Of a DNA stretch of 8,691 nt, positions 1 to 7,571 are shown piece after piece. Location of the stretch: positions 1 through 8,691 of the forward strand of contig BBBL01000050.1 in assembly GCA_001311545.1 (NCBI GenBank), written 5' to 3'. The DNA comes from Thermus kawarayensis JCM 12314 (GTDB taxonomy: Bacteria > Deinococcota > Deinococci > Deinococcales > Thermaceae). A model generated the notes under the pieces. The model made no database searches and was not told the DNA's origin. It worked only from the letters and a program-made list of their open reading frames with translations. The translations under genes and the position numbers were made by a program. Each line of letters begins with the position of its first letter. The first letter of the stretch is position 1.

Positions 1-2496
1 GGGGCGGTGACCAGGAGGAGGGGGAGGGGCGTGCGGGTCTTCACCCCGCTTTTCGCCCGGGCCGAGCGGGCCAGGTCCACCACCTTGAGCACCGCCCGCA
101 TCTTGGCCACCAAGGCCTCGTCCGCCAAAGCGGGGTCCACTTCTGGCCAGTCGGCCAGGTGGACGCTTTCCTTAGCCTCGGGGTGAAGGCTTCGCACCAG
201 GTTCTGCCAGAGCACCTCGGCCAGAAAGGGCGTGAAGGGGGCGGAGAGCTTGGCCACCAAGACCAGGGCCTCGTAGAGGGTGGCGTAGGCGGACTCCCGG
301 TCCAGGGCATCCTCGTTCTTCCAGTACCGCCTCCTCCCCCGGCGCACGTACCACTGGGAGAGGTCCTCCACCACGAAATCGCGCAGGGCGCGGCTAGAGG
401 TGGTGGGGTCGTAGGCCTCCAGGGCCTCCGTCACCCTCTGGATGAGGTCCTGCATCCGGGCCAGAAGCCAGCGGTCCAGCTCGGGCCGTTCCTTGGGGGC
501 GGGAGGGTTTTTGAGGTCGGGCCGGTCCAGGTTGGCGTAGGTCACGAAGAAGCTGTAGACGTTCCAGAGGGTTAGGAAGTAGTCCCGCACCGCCTCGCGC
601 ACCAGGTTGGGCCCGAAGCGCCGGTCGGCCTCGGGGGGGGCGGAGATGTAGATGTACCACCTCAAGGCGTCCGCCCCGAACTCCCGCAGGATGTCCCAGG
701 GGTCCACCACGTTCCCCTTGGACTTGGACATCTTCTGCCCCTTCTCGTCCAGGATGAGGCCGTGGCAGATGACGTTCTTGAAGGCGATGGAGCCGAAGAG
801 CATGACCCAAGCTGGTGCAGGGAGTTGAACCAGCCCCGGGTCTGGTCAATGCCCTCGGAGATGAAGTCGGCGGGGAAACTTTCCCGGAACTCTTCCTGGT
901 TCTCAAAGGGGTAGTGCAGGGAGGCAAAGGGCATGGCCCCCGAGTCGTACCAGACGTCGATCACGTAGCACCCGGCGCATGGTCCCGCCGCAGGCGCAAG
1001 TGAGCTCCACCTGGTCCACGTAGGGGCGGTGGGGGTCAAAGGGCTCGGGGAGGGGGCTTGTGGCCCTCGCCTTGAGCTCCTGGAAGCTCCCCATGGCCTC
1101 CTCCTTGCCGCATGCCTGGCAGACCCAGATGGCAGGGGCGTCCCCCAGTAGCGGTTGCGGCTCAAGGCCCAGTCCACCAGGTTCCTAAGCCACTCCCCGT
1201 AGCGCCCCTCCTTGATGTGGGAGGCACCCAGTGGATCTCCTGGTTCTTGCGGATGAGCTCGTCTTGAAGCGGGTGTTCTGGAGGAACCAGGTCTCCGTGG
1301 CGTAGTATATGAGGGGGGTGGAGCACCGCCAGCAGTGGGGGTAGCTGTGGAGGTAGGTCTCCTCCTTGAAGAGGAGGCCCCGCTCCTTGAGGTCCTTAAG
1401 GATGGCCCGGTTGGCCTCGCGGAAAAAGAGGCCCCTAAAGGGCTCCACCAGGAGCTTTCCCTCCTCGTCCACCGTCTTCAGCATGGGAAGGCCGTAGGCC
1501 CTGGCGGTCTCCAGGTCCTCGGCGCCGAAGGCGGGGGCTTGGTGGACGATGCCCGTACCGTCCTCCCGGCTCACGTACTCGGCCAGGACCACGAAGTACC
1601 CCTTCTCCACCTCCTGGGGGTAAGGGGGCGCGTAGGCGAGGCCTTCCAGGGCCTTTCCCGGGAAGGTCCTGAGGACGGGGGTTTCCTCTCCCAGAATCTT
1701 CTTCCCGAGCCCTTCCTCCAGGACGAGGACCTCTTCCCCCACCTGGAAGGCGGCGTAGGTGTACCCGGGGTGCACCGCCGCCGCCACGTTCCCGGGCAGG
1801 GTCCAGGGGGTGGTGGTCCAGATGAGGAGGCTCGCCTTCCTTAGGCCGAGCTTCCCGGGCTCCCGGAGGGGCAGGCGCACGTAGACCGAGGGTCGGTGAT
1901 CTCCTTGTAGCCCAGGGCCAGCTCGTGGGAGGAGAGGGGGGTGCCGCAACGGGGGCAGTAGGGCACCACCTTGTGGTCCCGGTAGAGGAGCCCCCGGTCA
2001 AAGAGGTGCTTCAGGCTCCACCAGATGCTCTCGATGTAGGAGGGCTCGAGGGTGGCGTAGGCGTTTTCCAGGTCCACCCAGTAGGCGAGGCGCTCGGTGA
2101 AGGCCTCCCACTCCTTCTCGTAGGTGAAGACGGACTCCCGGCAGGCCTGGTTGAAGCGCTCAATGCCGTAGGCCTCAATCTCCTTTTTGCTCTTGAGCCC
2201 GAGCTTCTTCTCCACCTCCAGCTCCACGGGAAGCCCGTGGGTGTCCCAGCCCGCCCTCCGGGGCACGTAATAGCCCCGCATGGTCTTGTAGCGGGGAAAG
2301 AGGTCCTTGTAGCTCCGGGCCTGGGCGTGGCCCACGTGGGGGAGGCCGTTGGCCGTGGGGGCCCCTCGTAGACGGTGTAGCGGGGGCCGCCCTTGCGGCT
2401 TTCCACGCTCTTCTGGAAGATCCTCTCCCGCTTCCAGAAGGCCAAGACCTCTTCCTCCATCTGGGGAAAGTTGGGCTCGCCGACCTCCTTGAACAT
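1..2496 (-). CDS. ileS: Isoleucyl-tRNA synthetase (partial, C-terminus outside window; frame broken by indels)
   Basis: Cytoplasmic class I synthetase that charges tRNA-Ile. The protein starts [10 protein letters not shown] at ATG 2496, preceded by a strong AGGAGGTGA Shine-Dalgarno. The HIGH-type motif HVGH is at 2327-2338 and KMSKS at 720-734. Two pairs of zinc-binding Cys motifs are visible: CPRC (1946-1957) with CWRC (1323-1334), and CQAC (1110-1121) with CAC (990-998), as known for Thermus IleRS. The editing-domain region reads [11 protein letters not shown]. About 830 residues are present of roughly 1040 usual for the family; the rest lies beyond position 1. The frame breaks at about 2357-2361, 1890-1892, 1263, 1219-1221, 1131, 968 (two bases) and 806-808. 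Each is explained by missing G/C in a short run, and restoring these eight bases gives one continuous protein. An essential enzyme is unlikely to be this decayed, so I infer sequence errors. Expression is probably controlled by the T-box leader just upstream. Confidence 0.95.
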
Positions 2497-2499
2497 CCC

Positions 2500-2508
2500 T
2501 CACCTCCT
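2500..2508 (-). promoter_or_regulatory. ileS ribosome binding site
   Basis: AGGAGGTGA, complementary to the 16S 3' end, lies three bases before ATG 2496 (GGAGG is six bases from it). This fixes the ileS start. It follows the T-box terminator tail without a gap. Confidence 0.75.
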
Positions 2509-2540
2509 AAGCAAGACGCCCGCGCCCTAAGGCGCGGACG
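2509..2540 (-). terminator. T-box attenuator terminator before ileS
   Basis: The ten-base stem CGTCCGCGCC (2531-2540) pairs with GGCGCGGGCG (2517-2526) around a TTAG loop, with one G-T wobble. It is followed by TCTTGCTT (2509-2516). The stem takes over the CCGCGC strand needed for antiterminator helix A1, so the two folds exclude each other. The U tract is short and broken by G and C. The ileS ribosome binding site (2500-2508) starts directly after it. Confidence 0.75.
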
Positions 2541-2756
2541 AAAGCTTGCGCTTCCGCGGTACCACCGCGCTTCCTGGGGAAGGTCCCCAGGCCCTCTTTG
2601 GCGCTATGACGGGCGCACCCGGCGGGCATTACTCGGGGCTGGCCCTTTCCTCCCGCGGCTCCGGGTGATCTTCCCGCCTTCCCTCACCGCCGGGCTTCCA
2701 CCCTCCCCGGCTCGCTCTTGGGCTCTTGGGAAGGGGTACTCTCCCCATCCTCGCCT
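2509..2756 (-). promoter_or_regulatory. T-box riboswitch (isoleucine) in the ileS leader
   Basis: Read on the minus strand, the leader holds the hallmarks of a T-box that senses uncharged tRNA. A GAGAGTA motif typical of Stem I is at 2737-2743. An ATC (Ile) specifier followed by A is at 2667-2669. A GAGTAATG...CCGTCATAGCG segment resembling the conserved linker follows. The core GGTGGTACCGCG is at 2555-2566. The antiterminator can be drawn fully. Helix A1 is GCGCGG (2565-2570) with CCGCGC (2532-2537). The seven-base bulge TGGTACC (2558-2564) has TGG to pair with tRNA CCA. Helix A2 is GCGGAAGC (2550-2557) with GCTTTCGT (2538-2545), closed by a GCAA tetraloop. The specifier matches the downstream gene. 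Stem I boundaries are approximate. Confidence 0.9.
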
Positions 2757-2805
2757 TTACAACCTGTGCCCCCTGGGGTAGAATCCCCCGTTGGCGGCTA
2801 AGGCC

Positions 2806-2835
2806 ATGCTAGCAGCCCTTCCCCTCCCTTGACAA
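2806..2835 (-). promoter_or_regulatory. Putative ileS promoter (leftward)
   Basis: On the minus strand, TTGTCA (2830-2835) lies 18 bases from TAGCAT (2806-2811). A TGC extended -10 directly precedes TAGCAT. Transcription would start near 2799 and give a leader of about 300 nt, the right size to hold the whole T-box. The -35 lies on the complement of the tal promoter -35. Confidence 0.55.
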
Positions 2836-2859
2836 CCACCCCGCAAGGTCTGCTAGACT
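2829..2859 (+). promoter_or_regulatory. Putative tal-rho promoter (rightward)
   Basis: A perfect TTGACA -35 (2829-2834) is followed after 19 bases by TAGACT (2854-2859), which is preceded by an extended TGC. The spacer is two bases longer than the usual 17. The alternative GCTAGA at 17 bases fits less well. The transcript would have a short leader of about 35 nt containing AAAAGGAG (2886-2893), six bases before the tal ATG. Confidence 0.6.
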
Positions 2860-2899
2860 CAGGCTAAGCCGGTCCCCTTCCCGTCAAAAGGAGCCCAGC

Positions 2900-3570
2900 A
2901 TGGAGCTTTACTTGGATACAGCTAACTTGGAGGAAATACGGGAGATCGCCGGTTGGGGCGTGCTCTCCGGGGTCACCACCAACCCCACCTTGGTGGCCAA
3001 GGAGTTTGCCGCAAGGGGGAGAGGCTTACCTGGGAAGGGCTTCGGGCGCACCTCAGGGCCATTTGCGAGGCGGCAGGGGGGCCCGTTTCCGCCGAGGTGA
3101 CGGCCCTCGAGGCCCCCGCCATGGTGGCCGAGGGGAGGCGCCTGGCGGAGGTCCATCCCCATATCGTGGTCAAGCTCCCCACCACCGAGGAGGGCCTGAA
3201 GGCCTGCAAGAGGCTTTCCGCCGAGGGGATCAAGGTCAACATGACCCTCATCTTCTCCGCCAACCAGGCCCTTTTGGCGGCCAGGGCCGGAGCGGCTTAT
3301 GTGAGCCCTTTTCTCGGCCGGGTGGACGACATCTCTTGGGACGGGGGGGAGCTTCTCAGGGAGATCGTGGAGCTTCTCCAGGTGCAAGACCTCCCGGTGC
3401 GGGTCATCGCCGCCTCCATCCGCCACCCCCGGCACGTCACCGAGGCCGCCCTTTTGGGGGCGGATATCGCCACCATGCCCTACGCGGTGTTTAAACAGCT
3501 CCTCAAGCACCCCCTCACGGACATCGGCCTCAAGCGGTTCATGGAGGACTGGGAGAAGGTCAAGCCATGA
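2900..3570 (+). CDS. tal: Transaldolase, TAL/FSA small subfamily (one frameshift)
   Basis: Probable cytoplasmic enzyme of the non-oxidative pentose phosphate pathway that transfers dihydroxyacetone units between sugar phosphates. The protein begins [13 protein letters not shown] and contains [19 protein letters not shown] and [11 protein letters not shown]. The Schiff-base lysine is the K of VKLP at 3172-3174, about residue 92. It continues with [35 protein letters not shown] and GADIATMP, and ends DWEKVKP. The restored length of 223 residues is normal for the short MipB/FSA-like transaldolases. The frame slips near 3012 in GCCGCAAGGGGG; one missing base restores AAKGERL. The start is ATG 2900 with AAAAGGAG six bases upstream. 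The stop overlaps the rho start as ATGA, implying a coupled operon. True transaldolase versus fructose-6-phosphate aldolase activity cannot be settled here. Confidence 0.93.
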
Positions 3571-4845
3571 AGCGGAGAGCGGAAATCCAAGAAGCCCCTC
3601 TTTCCTACCAGGAGCTTTCGGCCAAGATCCTGCCCGAGCTGCACCTCCTGGCCCAGGAAGCCGGCATTGAAGGCTACAAGCGCATGAAGAAGGACCAGCT
3701 CATCATGCCCTCCTGGAGCGCCAGACCCAGGGGGAGGGCCTACAGCTGGTCAGGGGCTATCTGGAGATCAGCCCCGACGGGTACGGCTTCCTGACGGAGA
3801 GCCTTTACAACCTGGAGTCCGGGTGGCCATCGTCTCCGCCGGGCTCATCCGCCAGTACGCCTTGAGGAGCGGGGACTACATCGTGGGCCGGGTGCGTCCA
3901 CCCCGGGAGAACGAGCGCTACGGCACCCTCCTAAAGGTGGAGGCGGTGAACGACCTGGACCCCGAGACCGCCAAGAACCGCCCCCGCTTTGACGAGCTCA
4001 TCCCCCAGTTCCCCGACCGGCAGATCAAGCTGGAGACCACCCCGGACGAGCTCTCCACCCGGGTCATCGACCTCCTCGCCCCCATCGGGAGGGGCCAGAG
4101 GGGGCTCATCGTGGCCCCCCCCAAGGCGGGGAAGACCACCCTCCTCAAGAAGATCGCCAACGCCGTCCTCAAGAACGAGCCCGACATCAAGGTCATCGTC
4201 CTCCTCATCGACGAGCGCCCCGAGGAGGTCACGGACTTCCGGGAAAGCGTCCAGGGGGCCGAGGTCATCGCCAGCACCTTTGACGAGCCGCCCCAGAACC
4301 ACATCCGGGTGGCGGAGTTCGTCCACGAGCGGGCCAAGCGCATCGTGGAGGAGGGGGGGCACGTGATGATCCTCCTGGATTCCATCACCCGCCTGGCCCG
4401 GGCCAACAACCTGGTGACCCCGCCCACGGGGCGCACCCTCTCGGGCGGCTTGGACTCGGCCGCCCTCTACTTCCCCAAGCGCTTCCTGGGGGCGGCCCGG
4501 AACATCCGGGGAGGGGGGAGCCTCACCATTTTGGCCACCGCCCTGGTGGAGACGGGAAGCCGCATGGACGACGTGATCTTTGAGGAGTTCAAGGGGACGG
4601 GCAACATGGAGCTCCACCTCTCCCGCCGCCTGGAGGAGCGCCGCATCTTCCCGGCCATCGACATCCTAAAGTCCGGCACGAGGCGGGAGGAGCTTCTTCT
4701 CGGCGAGGAGGTGGTCCACAAGATGTGGCTTCTGCGCAAGGTCCTGGCGGACATGGACCCCGCCGAGGCCATGGAGATGCTCCTCGCCCGGCTGGCCCGC
4801 ACCAAGAGCAACAAGGAGTTTTTGGCCTCTTTGGCGGCCCGGTAA
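3567..4845 (+). CDS. rho: Transcription termination factor Rho (two frameshifts)
   Basis: Hexameric RNA-dependent ATPase/helicase that ends transcription at Rho-dependent sites. The helical Rho_N domain reads [20 protein letters not shown]. It is followed by the RNA-binding cold-shock-like domain with GYGFL and [16 protein letters not shown]. The motor domain has Walker [10 protein letters not shown] (4114-4140), with its lysine at 4132-4134, and Walker B region [16 protein letters not shown]. It also has the Q-loop region [34 protein letters not shown], and the R-loop region [14 protein letters not shown]. The restored length is 426 residues, normal for the family. Two single-base losses break the frame: a G after 3707 (ATG GCC CTC) and a C at 3819-3820 (TCC CGG). 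An apparent internal GTG start at 3823 is therefore an artefact. It is cotranscribed with tal through the ATGA overlap and followed by a strong hairpin. Confidence 0.96.
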
Positions 4846-4862
4846 TACCCTTTCCTTGGGGC

Positions 4863-4890
4863 CCCCATGCTGGCCCAAACCAGCATGGGG
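4863..4890 (+). terminator. Strong intergenic hairpin after rho, possible terminator
   Basis: CCCCATGCTGG (4863-4873) and CCAGCATGGGG (4880-4890) form a perfect 11-bp stem with a CCCAAA loop, 17 bases past the rho stop. No U tract follows (AGTACGCC), so it may act with Rho or as an mRNA 3' stabiliser. I have an impression that similar hairpins recur between Thermus genes, but I cannot check that here. Being symmetric, it has no firm strand. Confidence 0.6.
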
Positions 4891-4958
4891 AGTACGCCAG
4901 GGCGAAGCCGGCCGGGGGCGGGGGTCGCGGCGGGGTGCTTTCCCCGGTCCTTTGCCCC

Positions 4959-4989
4959 TTGCCCTTGGACCGGGTGGGCCTGGTATAAT
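4959..4989 (+). promoter_or_regulatory. Extended -10 promoter for the LysM/M23 gene
   Basis: TGGTATAAT (4981-4989) is a perfect extended -10. A weak TTGCCC (4959-4964) sits 19 bases upstream as a possible -35. The better-looking TTGGAC (4965-4970) is only 13 bases away and does not fit. Transcription would start near 4996, leaving a leader of about 30 nt with the ribosome site GGAGGTGATC at 5016-5025. Confidence 0.7.
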
Positions 4990-5026
4990 CCCCCAGAGTT
5001 TGAGGTCTCCTTGTTGGAGGTGATCG

Positions 5027-6219
5027 TTGCGGGCATTCAAAGGCGCGTATTTTCTCGCAGTGGCCCTCGCTTGGGCGCAAGCCAGCCCCCTTCCCCTCTT
5101 TTTAAGCCGCATCCCCCTGCCGGAGGCCACGGTGGAGGTGGGGCAGGCCCCTAGGAAGGGCTGGGTCCTTTACCGGGTAAAGCCGGGGGACACCCTGGTG
5201 GGGATCGCCGCCCGCTTTGGCGTGGACCCTAGGCACATCCAGTGGTCCAGCGGCCTTAAGGACGACCGCCTCCAGGTGGGCCAGGAGCTCCGCATCCCCC
5301 TGGTGGCCGCCGAGGAGCGGGAACCCCGCGTGCCCCCCGGGGTGGAGGTCTACCGGGTGCGCCCGGGGGATACCCTGGCCTCCTTGTCCCAGCGTTTCGG
5401 CCTTTCCCCCTTGGACCTGGTCTCGGCCAACCCCTCTCTGGAGAGCCTGGACCGGCTGGTGGCGGGGAGCGTGATCTACATCCCCAAAGGGTCAAGGGGC
5501 TTCTCGTGTCCCTTCCCGAAGGGGAGACCTTGGTGGACCTGGCGGGCCGCTTCGGCCTTTCCCCGGTGAAGGTGGCCCAGGCCAACGGGGTGAAGGACCC
5601 CACGGAGCTTAGGCCTGGGGACCTTGTCCTCCTACCCGGGATCCAGGCCAAGACCACCTACCAGCGGCTTCTGGCCAAGCAGGAGGAGGAGCGTCAGGCC
5701 CGCCTCGAGGCCGAGCGCAGGCGCCAGGAGGAGCTTAGGCGGCTGGCCGAGGAGAGGCGTCGGCAGGAGGCAGAGAGGCAGGTCCGGCTTCGCCAGGCCC
5801 AGGCTCCCAAGCCCCAGGTCCGCCGGGTGAGCTACCAGGAGGGCGGGATGCGCTGGCCTCTTTCGAGCTTCCAGATCACCACCTACTTCGGCCAGCGGGG
5901 GGCTTTCCAGCGCTTCCACACCGGGATTGACCTCGCCGCCCCCTACGGCACCCCCATCGTGGCCGCCAAGGCGGGCCAGGTGGAGGTGGCGGGCTGGAGC
6001 TCGGTGGGCTACGGCTTCCACGTGATTCTGGACCACGGGGGTGGGGTGGAAACCCTTTACGCCCACATGTCCCGCATCGCCGTGCGGGCGGGACAGTGGG
6101 TGGAGGCGGGGCAGGTGATCGGCTACGTGGGCTCCACGGGCTGGTCCACGGGACCCCATCTCCACTTTGAGGTGCGGGTGGGCGGGGTGGCCCGGAACCC
6201 CCTGGCCTACCTGCCTTGA
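5027..6219 (+). CDS. Secreted LysM-repeat M23 family peptidoglycan endopeptidase (one frameshift)
   Basis: Envelope enzyme expected to bind peptidoglycan and cut its peptide cross-links. I chose TTG 5027 because GGAGGTGATC ends one base upstream (GGAGG spaced by six) and it gives a signal peptide, [19 protein letters not shown], cut before SPLP. LysM 1 spans about residues 48-92 (YRVKPGDTL), LysM 2 about 108-154 (YRVRPGDTL) and LysM 3 about 157-203 ([18 protein letters not shown]). A charged Glu/Arg/Gln-rich coiled coil follows at about 210-265. The C-terminal M23/LytM domain (about 275-397) keeps all zinc and catalytic residues: HTGID (His298, Asp302), YAHMS (His347) and HLHFE (His378, His380). 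It therefore looks active, unlike degenerate EnvC/NlpD activators. One missing G at 5489-5491 breaks the frame inside LysM 3; restored length is 397 residues. Confidence 0.9.
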
Positions 6220-6237
6220 GCCCCCGGGGGAGGCTTT
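6220..6237 (+). terminator. Weak hairpin after the LysM/M23 gene
   Basis: GCCCCC and GGAGGC can pair with one mismatch around GGG, directly after the stop codon and followed by TTT. The stem is short and the U run minimal, so this is only a possible terminator. Confidence 0.3.
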
Positions 6238-6258
6238 CCCGGTGCCCTCGGCTTTGTG

Positions 6259-6281
6259 CCCCAGGGCCCTTGACCCTGGGG
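6259..6281. promoter_or_regulatory. Perfect 8-bp inverted repeat upstream of pdxS
   Basis: CCCCAGGG (6259-6266) and CCCTGGGG (6274-6281) are inverted around seven bases. The repeat encloses TTGACC (6270-6275), a possible -35 for pdxS. However, no good -10 lies at 16-18 bases; TAGAGG (6291-6296) is 15 away. It could be an operator over the pdxS promoter or the tail of a terminator. Confidence 0.35.
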
Positions 6282-6308
6282 GGCGTAAGCTAGAGGATGG
6301 AGGGCGGG

Positions 6309-7188
6309 ATGGAGAAGGGAACCTTCCACATCAAGACGGGCTTTGCGAGATGTTCAAGGGCGGGGTGATCATGGACGTGACCACCCCCGAGCAGGCGGTG
6401 ATCGCCGAGGAGGCGGGGGCGGTGGCGGTGATGGCCCTGGAGCGGGTCCCCGCGGATATCCGGGCCCAAGGCGGGGTGGCCCGCATGTCCGACCCCAAGC
6501 GGATCAAGGAGATCATGGCGGCGGTCTCCATCCCGGTGATGGCCAAGGTGCGGATCGGCCACTTCGTGGAGGCCATGATCCTCGAGGCCATCGGGGTGGA
6601 CTTCATCGACGAGTCCGAGGTCCTGACCCCCGCCGACGAGGAGCACCACATTGACAAGTGGAAGTTCAAGGTGCCCTTCGTGAACGGGGCCCGGGACCTG
6701 GGGGAGGCCCTTAGGCGCATCGCCGAGGGGGCGGCCATGATCCGCACCAAGGGGGAGGCGGGGACGGGCAACGTGTGGAGGCGGTGCGCCACGCCCGCAC
6801 CATGTGGAAGGAGATCCGCTACCTCCAGTCCCTCAGGGAGGACGAGCTCATGGCCTACGCTAAGCAGATGGGGGCGCCCCTGGAGCTCGTCAAGTGGGTT
6901 CACGAGCACGGCCGCCTGCCCGTGGTGAACTTCGCCGCCGGCGGCATCGCCACCCCGGCCGACGCTGCCCTCATGATGCACCTGGGGATGGACGGGGTCT
7001 TCGTGGGCAGCGGCATCTTCAAGTCCGGGGACCCCAAGAAAAGGGCCCGGGCCATCGTGCGGGCCGTAACCCACTACAACGATCCCGAGGTCCTGGCCGA
7101 GGTGAGCGAGGACCTGGGCGAGCCCATGGTGGGCATCAACCTGGACCAGCTTAGGGAAGAGGAAAGGCTTGCCAAGCGGGGCTGGTAG
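6309..7188 (+). CDS. pdxS: Pyridoxal 5'-phosphate synthase subunit PdxS (two frameshifts)
   Basis: Synthase subunit of the DXP-independent vitamin B6 pathway. It builds PLP from ribose 5-phosphate, glyceraldehyde 3-phosphate and ammonia supplied by the glutaminase PdxT. The restored protein has 293 residues, the usual length, from [19 protein letters not shown] to LAKRGW. The catalytic lysines are visible in MAKVRIGH (codon 6545-6547, about residue 80) and in [10 protein letters not shown] (codon 6749-6751, about residue 148). The (beta/alpha)8 phosphate-binding loops [15 protein letters not shown] and [12 protein letters not shown] are intact. ATG 6309 with GGAGGG (6299-6304) is preferred over in-frame ATG 6297. 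Two missing G residues, after 6347 and at about 6775, break the frame. pdxT is not the next gene, so the partner must be encoded elsewhere. Confidence 0.96.
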
Positions 7189-7540
7189 GGCGGTCTGCGG
7201 GGTGTACGAGACCCACCCGGAAAGGGTGGAGAAGGCCCGGGCCGCCCTTCCCGGAGAAGGGGTGCTCCGGGAAGCCTCCCTCCTCCTCAAGGCCCTCGCC
7301 GACCCCACGAGGATGCGCCTCCTCCTGGCCCTGAAGGAGGCGGGGGAGCTTTGCGTGTGCGACCTAGCCCTCCTCGCCGGGGTCTCGGTCTCGGCGGTGA
7401 GCCACCAGCTCCGGCTTCTCCGCCAGGCGAGGCTCGTGGCCTTTCGGAGGGAGGGGAAGCAGGTCTACTACCGCCTCGCCGACGGGCACGTGGGCGTCCT
7501 TTTGGAGGAGGCCCTGGCCCACGCGGAAGAAAACACTTGA
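7169..7540 (+). CDS. smtB: SmtB/ArsR-family metal-sensing repressor
   Basis: Winged-helix homodimeric repressor that leaves DNA on binding metal or metalloid ions. The alpha-3 motif ELCVCDLA gives a Cys-x-Cys site (Cys62, Cys64), and the recognition helix reads [18 protein letters not shown]. The C-terminal helix keeps all four ligands of the SmtB/CzrA zinc site with exact spacing: Asp105, His107, His118 and Glu121. With TTG 7169 the protein has 123 residues, almost the length of cyanobacterial SmtB. It gains Cys10, similar to the N-terminal Cys of CadC, and has GAGGAAAGG upstream, but overlaps pdxS by 20 bases. GTG 7202 (112 residues, weaker ribosome site) is the alternative start. This is the only gene here with an unbroken frame. 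It is probably cotranscribed with pdxS and controls the efflux ATPase just downstream. I recall a Thermus thermophilus SmtB reported to answer arsenic and cadmium, and this looks like its orthologue. Confidence 0.9.
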   Translation: MPSGAGRAVCGVYETHPERVEKARAALPGEGVLREASLLLKALADPTRMRLLLALKEAGELCVCDLALLAGVSVSAVSHQLRLLRQARLVAFRREGKQVYYRLADGHVGVLLEEALAHAEENT

Positions 7541-7552
7541 ACATTTGCTCAA
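7537..7552. promoter_or_regulatory. Putative SmtB/ArsR operator
   Basis: TTGAACATTTGCTCAA is an imperfect 16-bp inverted repeat of the TGAACA-n2-TGnTCA type bound by SmtB/ArsR repressors. It overlaps the stop codon of the repressor gene (7538-7540) and covers the -35 of the ATPase promoter, so binding would block RNA polymerase. Confidence 0.75.
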
Positions 7553-7565
7553 ATGATGCTACCCT
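7537..7565 (+). promoter_or_regulatory. Metal-responsive promoter of the P-type ATPase
   Basis: TTGAAC (7537-7542), a 17-base spacer and TACCCT (7560-7565) with an extended TGC (7557-7559) fit a sigma-70 promoter. The start site would fall at about 7572, which is the A of the ATPase ATG. The mRNA is therefore probably leaderless. Confidence 0.65.
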
Positions 7566-7571
7566 AGGGGC

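Noticed and set aside
1335..2371. Long plus-strand open frames antisense to ileS
   Set aside because: They are mirror frames produced by GC-biased codons. They lack ribosome sites and recognisable domains, while the minus-strand frames give conserved IleRS.
3690..3830. Rho split into a short N-terminal protein and a separate protein starting at GTG 3823
   Set aside because: Restoring one G after 3707 and one C near 3820 gives a continuous, normal-length Rho. The start at 3823 would lack most of the RNA-binding domain and has no Shine-Dalgarno.
4965..4989. TTGGAC as the -35 of the LysM/M23 promoter
   Set aside because: It is only 13 bases from TATAAT, too close. The perfect extended -10 can work without it.
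4467..5130. Long minus-strand open frames antisense to the end of rho and the intergenic region
   Set aside because: Their composition is Arg/Pro/Gly-rich and low in complexity, with no domain. They cross a hairpin and a promoter that serve the plus-strand genes.
5485..5510. Programmed ribosomal frameshift in the LysM/M23 gene
   Set aside because: There is no clear slippery heptamer with a downstream structure, and similar single-base losses occur in all neighbouring genes. A sequence error is simpler.
6270..6296. TTGACC with TAGAGG as a firm pdxS promoter
   Set aside because: The 15-base spacing and poor -10 are weak, and the -35 lies in an inverted repeat. I kept it only as a low-confidence regulatory site.
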